DNA of 29,964 nucleotides from a virus, in IMG/VR virus record IMGVR_UViG_3300038439_000017, positions 1 through 29,964 of that record; one strand, given 5' to 3'. Shown piece after piece: positions 8,346-16,193 of this stretch. The notes under the pieces are model-generated. The model had not been told where the DNA came from. It saw only the letters and a list, made by a program, of their open reading frames with translations, and did not search any database. The translations under genes and the position numbers were made by a program. The number at the start of each line of letters is the position of its first letter. Position 1 is the stretch's first letter.

Positions 8346-9152
8346 TTATGCAACACGCACGCCGAGAACGAACACGGTAGCGTCAGGTTGGGTTGCGCCG
8401 GTCGCGCTGGTCACACGCAATGTGCCCCCAGCCGCGATTTCCCAGGATGCGTCATCGAGGGTTGCGGCTCGGACAAGGGCTTTGTCAGATCCGCTTGCCG
8501 CCATAGCATCGGTAATGGCGTTCGCGCCATTCTTTACTTGCAGGGTGGTGGTTGCAACGCCGGCGCCGCGCAGCACGAGCCAGGCTTCAATAACACGGGT
8601 CTTGTGTGTCAGCACAACATCGGTGTTACCGAGTGCCCCCGCGACAATGTCAACACGGTGCAAAACAGTGATTCCGCCGACAACATTGGCGTCGGCTACG
8701 GTGGCGACCTTGGTGCCTGTCAGGGCGCCGTCGGCTACTGCATTCAAAACCAGGGGGTTGGCGCGGCTCACAACAACATCAGTCGCTGTGATTGCGGTCG
8801 CAAGACCCATCGAGTCGCCTGTCGTGGCCGCTGTATCAAGCCGGCCAGCAGTGGCGCCCATATAAAACACATCGCCCGGGGTCAGGCCCGATCCATAGCG
8901 GAAACGGGTACCGAAACCGAACAATGTGACAGGCTGACCGCTTATAACGGCGCGGGGTGTAAAGCCGGCAAACTCCGCGGCTTCATTCGCGGCTGTGCCG
9001 TTACACATATAAACTTTTCCGTCGCTGCTCTTGATGTAACAAGGGGCGGCAACATCCAGATTTTCGCCGGCTACGAGACCGGTGATCTGGGGGGCGTACA
9101 TCGCAGTGCTGGCATCCATGCTCGCACTGGCTGAACGGGTTACGAGAGTCAT
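8346..9152 (-). CDS. Head decoration / capsid cement protein (DUF2190-like N-terminus)
   Basis: The protein has 268 residues. The N-terminal half (residues 20-130) carries GLVAGENLDVAAPCYIKSSD, a GF-P-A-x-SG stretch and LTPGDVFYMG, a pattern I associate with DUF2190-type decoration proteins. The C-terminal half is Ala/Val/Thr-rich and beta-like, probably a second beta-sandwich that could face outward. No catalytic residues. It lies between scaffold and major capsid, the usual decoration-gene slot, with GGAG before the ATG. Confidence 0.7.
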   Translation of the reverse strand: MTLVTRSASASMDASTAMYAPQITGLVAGENLDVAAPCYIKSSDGKVYMCNGTAANEAAEFAGFTPRAVISGQPVTLFGFGTRFRYGSGLTPGDVFYMGATAGRLDTAATTGDSMGLATAITATDVVVSRANPLVLNAVADGALTGTKVATVADANVVGGITVLHRVDIVAGALGNTDVVLTHKTRVIEAWLVLRGAGVATTTLQVKNGANAITDAMAASGSDKALVRAATLDDASWEIAAGGTLRVTSATGATQPDATVFVLGVRVA

Positions 9153-9184
9153 AGTATTCTCCTCTTCGGAAGGAGACCGTCAAA

Positions 9185-9853
9185 CTAAAGAACGGAGTAC
9201 CTTCCGGTTTTTTGTTTTTCTTGAACGATTTCCTTTTTCAAGGTTTTTTGGTTGGTCTTGCCTCTTCGGGTCGCATCGATCTCTTCGGGCTCGGTATCGG
9301 CAAATAGATAAGCGTCTTCCTTCAATAAATCTTTCACCGCTTCTTCCATTTCCTTTTCGCCTTTGCCGGCCGTCTCGATGTCCAGAAGTTTGAATGCCAC
9401 ATCGCGCGCTTTATCGTTCTGGAACTCAAGCTGTAGCTTCAGCACCGTCTTATCGAAATCGCGCTCGAAGCGCATTACACGGAGTTCGCCTTCAAGTTTG
9501 TCGTTCCTGGCTTTCGCCTCCTCAGCGATCTTCTTCGCCTTATCGACCTCTCCCAGCTTGTCGTCCTCTGCCTTTCTGTATGCGTCTAATGCCGCGTACA
9601 CTTCGTCAATGGACTTGAAGCTGGTCTTTTCAAGGATCTCCTTGGCCAGCGCCTCGCGGCCCTGCTTGCGGGTATCCCCGAACAACTTGTCGAGCTGCTC
9701 CTGGGTGAATTCTTTCTTGAGCTGAGCGTCGCTCTTTTCGGTGCTTTTCCCGTCGCCAGCAGACTTATCTTTATTCTGGTCTGGATCAGCTCCTCCACCG
9801 CCTTTATCGTCACCATCGAAAAAAACAAGTGGCCTTCCAAAGTTTTTCAACAT
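9185..9853 (-). CDS. Capsid scaffold protein
   Basis: A 222-residue, highly charged and almost entirely helical protein. I chose the ATG at 9853 (MLKNFGRPLVFFDGDDKGGG) because GAAGGAG precedes it; longer in-frame extensions run through a palindromic repeat and are unlikely. After a Gly/Asp-rich linker the sequence is Lys/Glu/Asp/Ala-rich coiled coil (residues 45-190), typical of siphovirus scaffolds. The C-terminus is basic (TRRGKTNQKTLKKEI), as expected for a capsid-binding end. Located directly before decoration and capsid genes. Confidence 0.8.
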   Translation of the reverse strand: MLKNFGRPLVFFDGDDKGGGGADPDQNKDKSAGDGKSTEKSDAQLKKEFTQEQLDKLFGDTRKQGREALAKEILEKTSFKSIDEVYAALDAYRKAEDDKLGEVDKAKKIAEEAKARNDKLEGELRVMRFERDFDKTVLKLQLEFQNDKARDVAFKLLDIETAGKGEKEMEEAVKDLLKEDAYLFADTEPEEIDATRRGKTNQKTLKKEIVQEKQKTGRYSVL

Positions 9854-9904
9854 CGCTCTTACTCCTTCACTGCCATTACCGCTGGCATTGCGTGGTTTGA
9901 ATTG

Positions 9905-9947
9905 TTCTCCCCTGTAGGGGAGGTGCCCGAAGGGGGCAGAGGGGTCA
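9905..9947 (+). repeat. REP-like double-hairpin element, copy 2 (intergenic, short form)
   Basis: It reads TTCTCCCCTGTAGGGGAGG followed by TGCCCGAAGGGGGCAGAGGGG. Layout and orientation match the other three copies, but with a shorter loop in the first stem. It lies between the scaffold ribosome site and the terminator at 9961-10008. Confidence 0.65.
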
Positions 9948-9960
9948 GTCGAACTTAACG

Positions 9961-10008
9961 CAAAAAGCCGTCCACTCATGCTCCCTTGCGGTTGCATGAG
10001 TGGACGGC
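9961..10008 (-). terminator. Strong rho-independent terminator between minor head gene block and scaffold
   Basis: On the minus strand a perfect 14-bp inverted repeat (GCCGTCCACTCATG paired with its complement, loop of 14) is followed by TTTTTG. It would end or strongly reduce leftward transcription coming from the terminase/portal/minor-head genes. The scaffold-capsid genes then need their own promoter in 9853-9960 or depend on read-through. Confidence 0.85.
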
Positions 10009-10099
10009 TGGTAAGTGTTCCGTCGATCCCTATTTAGTCCATTAGGTACTGGACATTGACAAGCACATTGTAGCACAAGATTACAAAGTTAATATAGTG

Positions 10100-10294
10100 C
10101 TATTCGTTGTCACTATTCATGATGTCAATCGCCTGCTCAACGATCTCCCTGTGATCAAACGCATAATGGATGATCAACAGGTTCGCACCGACCACTTCCA
10201 CCATCGGGTCACACGGGCAATCCGTTCCGACCGTGACATGTTCGCGCAGGTCATTCTCTGGGTAAACGTGGACATCACCATCAGAGCCAGCCAT
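10100..10294 (-). CDS. Small conserved-type phage protein, unknown function
   Basis: This 64-residue protein begins 4 nt after the minor head gene stop. It contains HVYPENDLREHVTVGTDCPC and an HYAFDHRE segment; small proteins with a DLREH...C.C pattern are common next to phage head genes. The Cys pair and following His could bind metal, but this is speculative. It is the last gene before the strong terminator at 10008-9961. Confidence 0.65.
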   Translation of the reverse strand: MAGSDGDVHVYPENDLREHVTVGTDCPCDPMVEVVGANLLIIHYAFDHREIVEQAIDIMNSDNE

Positions 10295-10297
10295 ACA

Positions 10298-12136
10298 TCA
10301 CTCCAAAGCCGGCGCAAACAACATCTCCGATGCTTTCTCCACATCGCGTGGTGCGAACAACATGTCATTCTTGCGGTACTCGAAGACGCAATGGCAATTC
10401 GACAAGCATTCTTCCTCACCAATTCCATCAAGCGTGCCGATGGGTTGCCAGCCTAGGCTCGCCTGATCCAAACAACCATTGCAGTTGTGCACAACAAAGT
10501 TGTTTGCAATATATTCATGTACATCCTCAATCTCCAGGTTGTAAATCTTTATAGAGCGTGGTATAATTTGGTTATACTTATCATTGCTAGGGTAAAATAA
10601 AATATGCCAAAGATTTCCGACTATACCCATCCCGAACTTGTCGATTGGCGTACCTGCCCCATTTGCGGAAAGATAGGACAGCGGTGTATTAATCTCTGTA
10701 CTAAATGCAGGCCACACCTGCCACCCAGACCATCTAAAAAGGTTTGCTCCAAGTGCGGAAAAGAAAACCATAGTGTTAGTGGAATATGCAAAAAGTGTAC
10801 CGGAAAGTCTCTTGAAGCACATCGCGGTTTTATCTGTCATTGTGGCAACAAGAAAGATTGGTACTCTAAAGAATGTAGCGAGTGTTTCAAGAAAAGCGGC
10901 AAGATTTTCATTTGGAATAAAAATGATGTTTCGTTTCTTAAAAGGCATTACCCTGCACGTGGTGCAGAATGGTGTGCCAAAAGCCTTAATATTCCATATA
11001 AGCGGGTTCGAGATAAAGCCAACAAACTTCGTATCCCACTTTCTAAAAAAGCCACTCGGCAACTTGTTAGCTCCAAAGCCGCTGAGTACATGCGAAATAA
11101 TAACCCTTCCAAAAAGGATGGAGCTAAAGAAAGGTTGCGAAAACAAGCTCTTTCCCGTCCAGACATTATCGAGAAGCTCTTTCTTGGAAATGCAAAACTT
11201 CAAAAAGATAAACCATCTGGACTTGAAAAAAAACTTCATAAAATCCTTGATTCTTTGAAAGTTAAATACGAATACGCTGTAGTTATTAAACCCAACTTCG
11301 TTATTGATATTAGAATCGGAAGGTTGATTATTGAGGCTGACGGCGAATGGTGGCATGGACATCCACGATTTAATCCGTTGCACGAAAGGCAGATAAGACA
11401 ACAAGCCAGAGATAGGGCTAGAAATTCTTATCTTACTGCCTGCGGGTATATTGTTGAACGCATTTGGGATCGTGACGTGACGCCTGAGAACATAAGTACC
11501 ATTCTCAAAGATCACGGTATTATCTAAACAAGATAGGTTGTCAGCCCTTTTCCATCCATTGTCCGTAAGAAACGGATGGTTTTTTGTTGTTATAACTGAA
11601 TTCTCACCACTAGACACATTTAACAAATCGCCATAATAATCATTAACAAATGTCCTTGTAACCATTTTGTTTCCAAAGCGGGTTACAACATATTCACCAA
11701 TTCTAATCTTCTCTATTGGTTTATCTCCCGACGGCGTTTTCACTAAAGTGCCAGTTACAAAACAATGATCAGCCATCCCCAGCACGCGCCTTTCTTCATC
11801 GTATCCCATTGCTTCCATTTGTCGTCTGATCACCTGCTCGAAGGTTCCCCAGGCGGCGCGCTCGTAGAGCTGCATACGAACAAACAGACGCCCGTTCAGC
11901 CAGGCTTGCGGATTATCAAGAATATCCTGGACGAAGTTATCCAGGTATGCGTATTGTTTTTTTATCAGCGAGCCGATATAACCCCATTGTGATTGCGTGA
12001 CATTCTGCCTTCCGCCCATAGCGATCGCGGCAGCATCCACGTGAATGATACGGATATACTCACGCATGGCCGCCTGCCACTGCGCCACCGTGATCTTCCC
12101 ATCGACCAATTGTTGTGCGAGTGCTTCAAGGTTCAT
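10298..12136 (-). CDS. Minor head protein (MuF / SPP1 gp7-like) interrupted by an intein
   Basis: The 612-codon frame encodes an N-extein (residues 1-124), an intein (125-551) and a C-extein (552-612). Joining the exteins gives a 185-residue protein with ...LGMADH-CNGCLDQ...CLSNCHC..EYR, the Cys-rich signature of the MuF/gp7 minor head family, which links portal and capsid. The insertion is exactly before the first Cys of that motif, a highly conserved point. It is coupled to the preceding 112-residue gene by an ATGA overlap. About 308 codons of the frame are the antisense of the endonuclease gene on the plus strand (10604-11527), yet no stop codon occurs. Confidence 0.85.
   Translation of the reverse strand: MNLEALAQQLVDGKITVAQWQAAMREYIRIIHVDAAAIAMGGRQNVTQSQWGYIGSLIKKQYAYLDNFVQDILDNPQAWLNGRLFVRMQLYERAAWGTFEQVIRRQMEAMGYDEERRVLGMADHCFVTGTLVKTPSGDKPIEKIRIGEYVVTRFGNKMVTRTFVNDYYGDLLNVSSGENSVITTKNHPFLTDNGWKRADNLSCLDNTVIFENGTYVLRRHVTIPNAFNNIPAGSKIRISSPISGLLSYLPFVQRIKSWMSMPPFAVSLNNQPSDSNINNEVGFNNYSVFVFNFQRIKDFMKFFFKSRWFIFLKFCISKKELLDNVWTGKSLFSQPFFSSILFGRVIISHVLSGFGANKLPSGFFRKWDTKFVGFISNPLIWNIKAFGTPFCTTCRVMPFKKRNIIFIPNENLAAFLETLATFFRVPIFLVATMTDKTAMCFKRLSGTLFAYSTNTMVFFSALGANLFRWSGWQVWPAFSTEINTPLSYLSANGAGTPIDKFGMGIVGNLWHILFYPSNDKYNQIIPRSIKIYNLEIEDVHEYIANNFVVHNCNGCLDQASLGWQPIGTLDGIGEEECLSNCHCVFEYRKNDMLFAPRDVEKASEMLFAPALE
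10539..10567 (+). promoter_or_regulatory. Antisense promoter for the intein-nested endonuclease
   Basis: On the plus strand TTGTAA (10539-10544) is followed by a 17-bp spacer and a perfect TATAAT (10562-10567). It lies 37 bp before the endonuclease ATG and within the sequence coding for the intein C-terminal splicing block, so one sequence carries both functions. Confidence 0.7.
10604..11527 (+). CDS. Homing endonuclease, Vsr/EDxHD-like, antisense to the intein frame
   Basis: The 307-residue protein has three zinc-ribbon-like Cys groups (C18/C21/C32/C35; C48/C51/C62/C65; C78/C80/C91/C94), a helix-turn-helix-like region around residues 104-146 (WNKNDVSFLKRHYPARGAEW), and a C-terminal nuclease domain at 205-305. 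The domain carries VIDI (Asp235), IIEADGEWWH (Glu244, Asp246, His251) and a following RD-R helix, the layout of Vsr-type and I-Bth0305I/EDxHD homing endonucleases. The gene is A+T-rich compared with its neighbours, a sign of transfer. It fills precisely the interval between intein blocks B and F, in the opposite orientation. A weak AGGG lies upstream of the ATG. Confidence 0.85.
   Translation: MPKISDYTHPELVDWRTCPICGKIGQRCINLCTKCRPHLPPRPSKKVCSKCGKENHSVSGICKKCTGKSLEAHRGFICHCGNKKDWYSKECSECFKKSGKIFIWNKNDVSFLKRHYPARGAEWCAKSLNIPYKRVRDKANKLRIPLSKKATRQLVSSKAAEYMRNNNPSKKDGAKERLRKQALSRPDIIEKLFLGNAKLQKDKPSGLEKKLHKILDSLKVKYEYAVVIKPNFVIDIRIGRLIIEADGEWWHGHPRFNPLHERQIRQQARDRARNSYLTACGYIVERIWDRDVTPENISTILKDHGII
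11552..11585 (+). terminator. Rho-independent terminator of the endonuclease gene
   Basis: On the plus strand CCATCC...TCCGT-AAGAA-ACGGATGG forms a hairpin ending directly in TTTTTT, 24 bp after the endonuclease stop. With the promoter at 10539 this makes a self-contained transcription unit inside the intein. Confidence 0.75.
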
Positions 12137-12471
12137 GCTTTGCTGTATGCCCTCACGAACGCGGCTACCGCGGAAAGCGCTTCGTCCTGGTCAACAACAT
12201 GTCCGGTCTCTACATTTGTATAGGTCATCGTTGCCGCATTCCAAGTAAAACGACCGGATGGCTTTTCGCCGGTCTGCTGCAAGACCAGTCTGTCCTCCGC
12301 GTCCATCATGCCGCGGTATTGCGCCGGCGCGTATGTATCCCAAAGAGAAACGATTAGATCCAATTCTTCTGCTGTGGGTATCTGCACAATTTTGACAGGC
12401 GGCAAAGCCTTCCCCAAAGGCTTTCGATTATACGCTGGGATCTTCGCTTCAGGTTTATTTTTACTTGCCAT
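12133..12471 (-). CDS. Hypothetical protein between portal and minor head genes
   Basis: The 112-residue protein starts MASKNKPEAKIPAYNRKPLG, with a basic, Pro-rich N-terminus. The middle (residues 30-60) reads VQIPTAEELDLIVSLWDTYA-PAQYRGMMDA, which suggests a small helical domain. It contains WNAATMTYTN-type beta sequence and a helical end. The stop overlaps the minor head start (ATGA), so the two are co-translated. Family unknown; portal-adjacent genes of this size are often assembly factors. Confidence 0.6.
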   Translation of the reverse strand: MASKNKPEAKIPAYNRKPLGKALPPVKIVQIPTAEELDLIVSLWDTYAPAQYRGMMDAEDRLVLQQTGEKPSGRFTWNAATMTYTNVETGHVVDQDEALSAVAAFVRAYSKA

Positions 12472-12482
12472 TGAATATATAC

Positions 12483-14069
12483 CTACTGCGTGATAGGTTC
12501 GCCGGTTTCGGGATTATTTGGAGGAATCACATCTTCCTGCTTCGTCTTGATATCTGCCAGCTTCTCCGTCCCGATCCTCCCGAATTCAGCCGTATCGATG
12601 CCGGCCCGTCTCAGCACAGTTTCCAATGATACACCCGCCGCCTGTGCGGCGCTCGCCGCTTCCCACAACAATTTCTCGCGGGTCAATTGATACTCTTCGC
12701 TATTTTTCATGGATGTGATCTTCTCAGGCGAGTACCCGGCTTCCATCCATAACTGTTCGAGGGGAATGCTCAATGATTCGCGCTTATCCTTCAATTCATC
12801 CAGGCTGGTGCTGTGTTCCCAAAGCGCGGAAAACAAAATGCTTTCATCCAGTCCTGCGCGCCCGTACAGATTATCCAGCTTGCGCGCCATACTCATCACA
12901 TCTTCCCACCCGTTCCCAAATAAAACTCTACGCTTCTTCGCCTTGCGTTGCAGGGGTTTATCCTGTTGCTTTACAGTCTCTGCCCCCGCCAGTTGACGTG
13001 TCATCACAAAGCGCGAAACGGGCGTAGCCGTGATCTGCGCGGCAATTGCAATGATCTCGATCAGTGTATTCATCAGCGGCGCCACATCCGCGCCGTCAAT
13101 TGCATCAAATGCCGCATCGTTCTTCGACTTGCTTGTGCCAATCACCTGCCCGGGCGCGATCTTTAGCTCGTTTGAGCCGTCTGTCCGAAGCTCTTTTCCA
13201 TCCGTGGTCGGTATCCACCCCAGCGCCACGAAGATGCGAAAGCCTGTCGTATCCGCCGACGCGAGAATATCCACCATGATCTTATTGATCGCATCCTGCA
13301 AGGGGATGGCTTCCCACGCCTCAGGCGCAAGTCCTTCATTTCGGAAATGGATCACCGGAATACCCAGCGGCCTGGCATTCTTTCCCTTGCCGGATACCCA
13401 GGGGATAAGCCCCTTGCCTCCTTCGCCATAATGTTCCCAATCGTCTGAGCCGTACACCCAACGCTCAATCCGATCAGGATAATAGACGGTGCGGCGCATA
13501 CGGGTTAGCAATCGCCCGTTCTCTTCGGTCATCTCAGACCATTGTTTGACCGCGGCGACCGCCGGTTGGTTGATGTCGTCATTCTCGTACACCATCCAAC
13601 AACCTGTGCCATCCCCGCCGGCCTCTGTGCTGACAAAGCGCTCATGGAATGTCATGCGCGGGCGGCTGTTCTCAATATCCCAATCCACGATCACAAATGC
13701 TTCCCGGTCCCTCAGCGTGGCTTCATGTACATCGTTCTGCTTCGAGTCCATGCGATTCAACTGCCACAAGGTGCTTGCCCATTGGCTTTGCTTCTTGCTG
13801 CCTTCACCTTCGGCTTTCTCAGTGGTGTCAAAACCGACCACGTTCAACTCGTCCTGTACAGCCGTCACAATGGACTGGCAGATATTGAGCCTGAAGTCAA
13901 CCGATGAATTCAATGCCAGGAATTCCTGCGCGCGCTCGGTCAGGTGTACGGTCTGATCGCCTTTGTGATAATTGCGCGCAAGCTGGATATTGCGCTGCTC
14001 GTCAATGTCCGCCGTCAACAGCGCGTCAAAGTACGAGATCTGTATGAGTGTTTGTGCGGAAATAGTCAT
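12483..14069 (-). CDS. Portal protein (SPP1 gp6-like)
   Basis: This 528-residue protein follows the large terminase and precedes the MuF-like gene, the invariant position of the portal. The N-terminus (starts MTISAQTLIQISYFDALLTA) carries a YHKGDQ motif, and the sequence has an HFRNEGL segment and a long helical C-terminal half (QQDKPLQRKAKKRRVLFGNG) typical of the portal clip/stem/wing region. The portal forms the dodecameric DNA channel at the capsid vertex and docks the terminase. The final 40 residues are low-complexity and acidic. Confidence 0.85.
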   Translation of the reverse strand: MTISAQTLIQISYFDALLTADIDEQRNIQLARNYHKGDQTVHLTERAQEFLALNSSVDFRLNICQSIVTAVQDELNVVGFDTTEKAEGEGSKKQSQWASTLWQLNRMDSKQNDVHEATLRDREAFVIVDWDIENSRPRMTFHERFVSTEAGGDGTGCWMVYENDDINQPAVAAVKQWSEMTEENGRLLTRMRRTVYYPDRIERWVYGSDDWEHYGEGGKGLIPWVSGKGKNARPLGIPVIHFRNEGLAPEAWEAIPLQDAINKIMVDILASADTTGFRIFVALGWIPTTDGKELRTDGSNELKIAPGQVIGTSKSKNDAAFDAIDGADVAPLMNTLIEIIAIAAQITATPVSRFVMTRQLAGAETVKQQDKPLQRKAKKRRVLFGNGWEDVMSMARKLDNLYGRAGLDESILFSALWEHSTSLDELKDKRESLSIPLEQLWMEAGYSPEKITSMKNSEEYQLTREKLLWEAASAAQAAGVSLETVLRRAGIDTAEFGRIGTEKLADIKTKQEDVIPPNNPETGEPITQ

Positions 14070-14079
14070 ATTTTTTACC

Positions 14080-15525
14080 TCATTTGCCTTTTACATAGCT
14101 GAAAGAAAATCCGCCAGAGCCGGCATCCTGCCTGGAGGCCCATAGTGCCAGCGCCCACGACCAGAATTTATCCGCATGATGACTTTCGTTTCGTTCGGTG
14201 TCGAAAATATTGTTCTTGGCACTGCTTACCTTTTTTTTGATGCTGTGGATCTGATACGCCAGGTCTCTATCCACCGGGATTGGCGTGTTCATCTTCTCTG
14301 CCTGTATCCTCGCCTCCACAGCCCATAACTCTTTGGTTACATTCGTAAAGTCAACGCCCTGCGCTTTCCTTGTTTCTCGTTCCAGATCTTCTGCCAATTG
14401 CATACCAAGACCGTTCCTATCTACCAGCACCTGTGTAATGGGCAGGCGGTTGATCACTTGTATAAAACAATTTTTCTGTTCCTCGAACTTAACACGGTCA
14501 AGCGAAATGGCAATTCGATAAGGAAGCTGCCCTGTGGTTGATTTACCCACAGCCGCGAACTCTGTCAGGTCATGGTGCCGGCCGACATCCAGTCCCGCCG
14601 ACAAAGCCGGCTCGATCTCGCCCGTGGATATCGCGCGGTTGATCTCTTCGATCAGCCCCAGGGCTTCATCCACACTGCGCGCGTGCCAGTAAAGCAGCTC
14701 TGTTTTCTGGTTGCGCGTGATGATGTCCCATGAGATCCACGCCGTCAACTCATCAACCCACGCGCATTCGTATTCCTGCTGGAAGTCTTCCAGGAACATA
14801 TTCTCGAATATATCGATCAAGGTCTGCGTGCCAAACGCGTATATCCGCTCCTGTGTCTGCATTTTCGGAGCCAGCTCGCGCGCAGTCTTGCGGTCCGTGC
14901 ACATCGAATTGACTTCCCACCACGGAATAAATTGGCGGGTAAAGCCTGGCCACTTCCGCATGGACTCTGTCATGATCTCCCAGAACAATCCCTTTGCTCC
15001 GAGGGGGGAAGATCCCATTCGCAGATACCCCCCCTTGGTCGTGGCAGGCAGCGCCGCGGTGTATATCTCGCGGTCCATCCCGTGTGGATAATGCGCGATC
15101 TCGTCCAAATACACGCGCGCCTTGGGCTTTCCTCTCACAGGTCGGCACGGATGCGAGATGAAGCGGCTGCCATCATCAAGCTCGATGGTCGTGATGCTGT
15201 CCTGGATAAACCACTTCGGCCTTACGGGCTCATCTGTAGCCGCGATGATCGCGCGCAGGTAACGTATCTTCTCCTTTGCCTCATCGTAGTTAATGGAAAC
15301 AAAGACATACGGGTTGCCCGGCTCGATGCGGCTGTCGCAATACGCATCCAGCGCCGACGTGAACGACCACGCGATCTGCCGGCTCTTTACATCCGCCTGG
15401 AACCGTGTTGAGTTGTTAAGGTACTTGATCTGGAAGGTTTCCCAAATGGCATTATCCACCTGGGCCGCCTCCCGAATATCTATGAATTCAGCCGCAAACT
15501 TCGCCTTGAGCGTTTTGATCTCCAC
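14080..15525 (-). CDS. Terminase large subunit
   Basis: The 481-residue DNA-packaging motor starts at a GTG (15525) with GGAAGAG upstream. The N-terminal ATPase has a deviant Walker A (K47-S-R-Q-I-A-W-S54) and Walker B VYLDE (Asp141, catalytic Glu142), followed by a GSSPLG coupling motif around 171-176. The C-terminal RNase H-like nuclease has three acidic positions: GLDVG (Asp313), VLVDRNG (Asp369) and HADKFWSWA (Asp452). It translocates DNA into the prohead and cuts concatemers. Position between small terminase and portal fits. Confidence 0.92.
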   Translation of the reverse strand: MEIKTLKAKFAAEFIDIREAAQVDNAIWETFQIKYLNNSTRFQADVKSRQIAWSFTSALDAYCDSRIEPGNPYVFVSINYDEAKEKIRYLRAIIAATDEPVRPKWFIQDSITTIELDDGSRFISHPCRPVRGKPKARVYLDEIAHYPHGMDREIYTAALPATTKGGYLRMGSSPLGAKGLFWEIMTESMRKWPGFTRQFIPWWEVNSMCTDRKTARELAPKMQTQERIYAFGTQTLIDIFENMFLEDFQQEYECAWVDELTAWISWDIITRNQKTELLYWHARSVDEALGLIEEINRAISTGEIEPALSAGLDVGRHHDLTEFAAVGKSTTGQLPYRIAISLDRVKFEEQKNCFIQVINRLPITQVLVDRNGLGMQLAEDLERETRKAQGVDFTNVTKELWAVEARIQAEKMNTPIPVDRDLAYQIHSIKKKVSSAKNNIFDTERNESHHADKFWSWALALWASRQDAGSGGFSFSYVKGK

Positions 15526-15529
15526 ATTA

Positions 15530-16120
15530 CTACTCTTCCTGATCCTTCAACTTCTTCAATCGGCTTTCGCGTTCTTTCTTCCATGTATCCATATCGAAGA
15601 TTGGGATGGGGCCGCCGTTCGGCCCGCTGTATTCCTTTCGTTCGACGAACAACTTGTGGTATTTGCCAAGCATTTCAAGCGCGTCCTGTGGATCGTGCAG
15701 CTCGACTCTTATCCACTCATCCTCCCACTCTTCAGCATCCTTACCACGCCCTTCAAGCCGGCGTGTCCGTTTGGTTTCGATCTTCTTCACCAGGTGTAAG
15801 TGTTCCATTGCTTCGGGGTTTGAGAAATCAAAATACACGAAGCCATCAGTGGCTACTTTTACGAACGGCCTATGACTGCCTCGTGCATGGTCTGACAGCC
15901 TCGCCAGCACTTCAGCCGACGACATATGCACTTCAGCCATTCGACGGTCGAGTTCTTCTCGAATCACAGGTTTCCTCAGGTTTTCATAGGCAATCGAATA
16001 GATTGAGCGGGCAGAATAGCCTGCTTTCCTTGCCGCCTCCGCCCCGCTAAAGCACTTTAGGTATTCATCAATGAATACCTTTTCCTTATTAGTGAGCTTT
16101 CGTTTCTTCTCTTTGCCCAT
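15530..16120 (-). CDS. Terminase small subunit
   Basis: The 196-residue protein has the N-terminal Terminase_2-type helix-turn-helix region: LTNKEKVFIDEYLKCFSGAE followed by AARKAGYSARS. This domain recognises packaging sites on phage DNA, and the C-terminal part (Lys/Glu-rich, ends RLKKLKDQEE) normally contacts the large subunit. Its stop is 4 nt from the large subunit start. No strong ribosome site is visible upstream of the ATG. Confidence 0.88.
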   Translation of the reverse strand: MGKEKKRKLTNKEKVFIDEYLKCFSGAEAARKAGYSARSIYSIAYENLRKPVIREELDRRMAEVHMSSAEVLARLSDHARGSHRPFVKVATDGFVYFDFSNPEAMEHLHLVKKIETKRTRRLEGRGKDAEEWEDEWIRVELHDPQDALEMLGKYHKLFVERKEYSGPNGGPIPIFDMDTWKKERESRLKKLKDQEE

Positions 16121-16193
16121 TTTCGTTATCTAAAACTTCTCCATCACATACGGGGCTTTATTGCCACCATTTGCGATCCTCCACATATTTCCC

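Larger units (their letters stand above)
10484..11764 (-). mobile_element. Intein with an antisense homing endonuclease in its endonuclease slot
   Basis: Residues 125-551 of the minor head frame. Block A is CFVTGTLVKTPSGDKPIEKI beginning at the nucleophile Cys125. Block B is ITTKNHPF with the T184-x-x-H187 motif. The C-terminal blocks are IYNLEIEDVHEYIANNFVVH with penultimate His550, terminal Asn551 and +1 Cys. Splicing parts together total about 119 residues (79 + 40), a normal mini-intein. The middle (about 204-511) does not look like a normal domain: it is Phe-rich (for example MKFFFKSRWFIFLKF) because it is the reverse complement of a Lys-rich endonuclease gene. Confidence 0.9.

Noticed and set aside
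8244-9134. 296-codon plus-strand ORF over the decoration protein gene
   Set aside because: Shadow frame: Gly/Cys/Arg-rich without domains, opposite to all late genes, no promoter or ribosome site.
10773-11258. 161-codon plus-strand ORF inside the endonuclease gene
   Set aside because: Different frame of the same gene, loses the zinc and nuclease motifs; an out-of-frame shadow.
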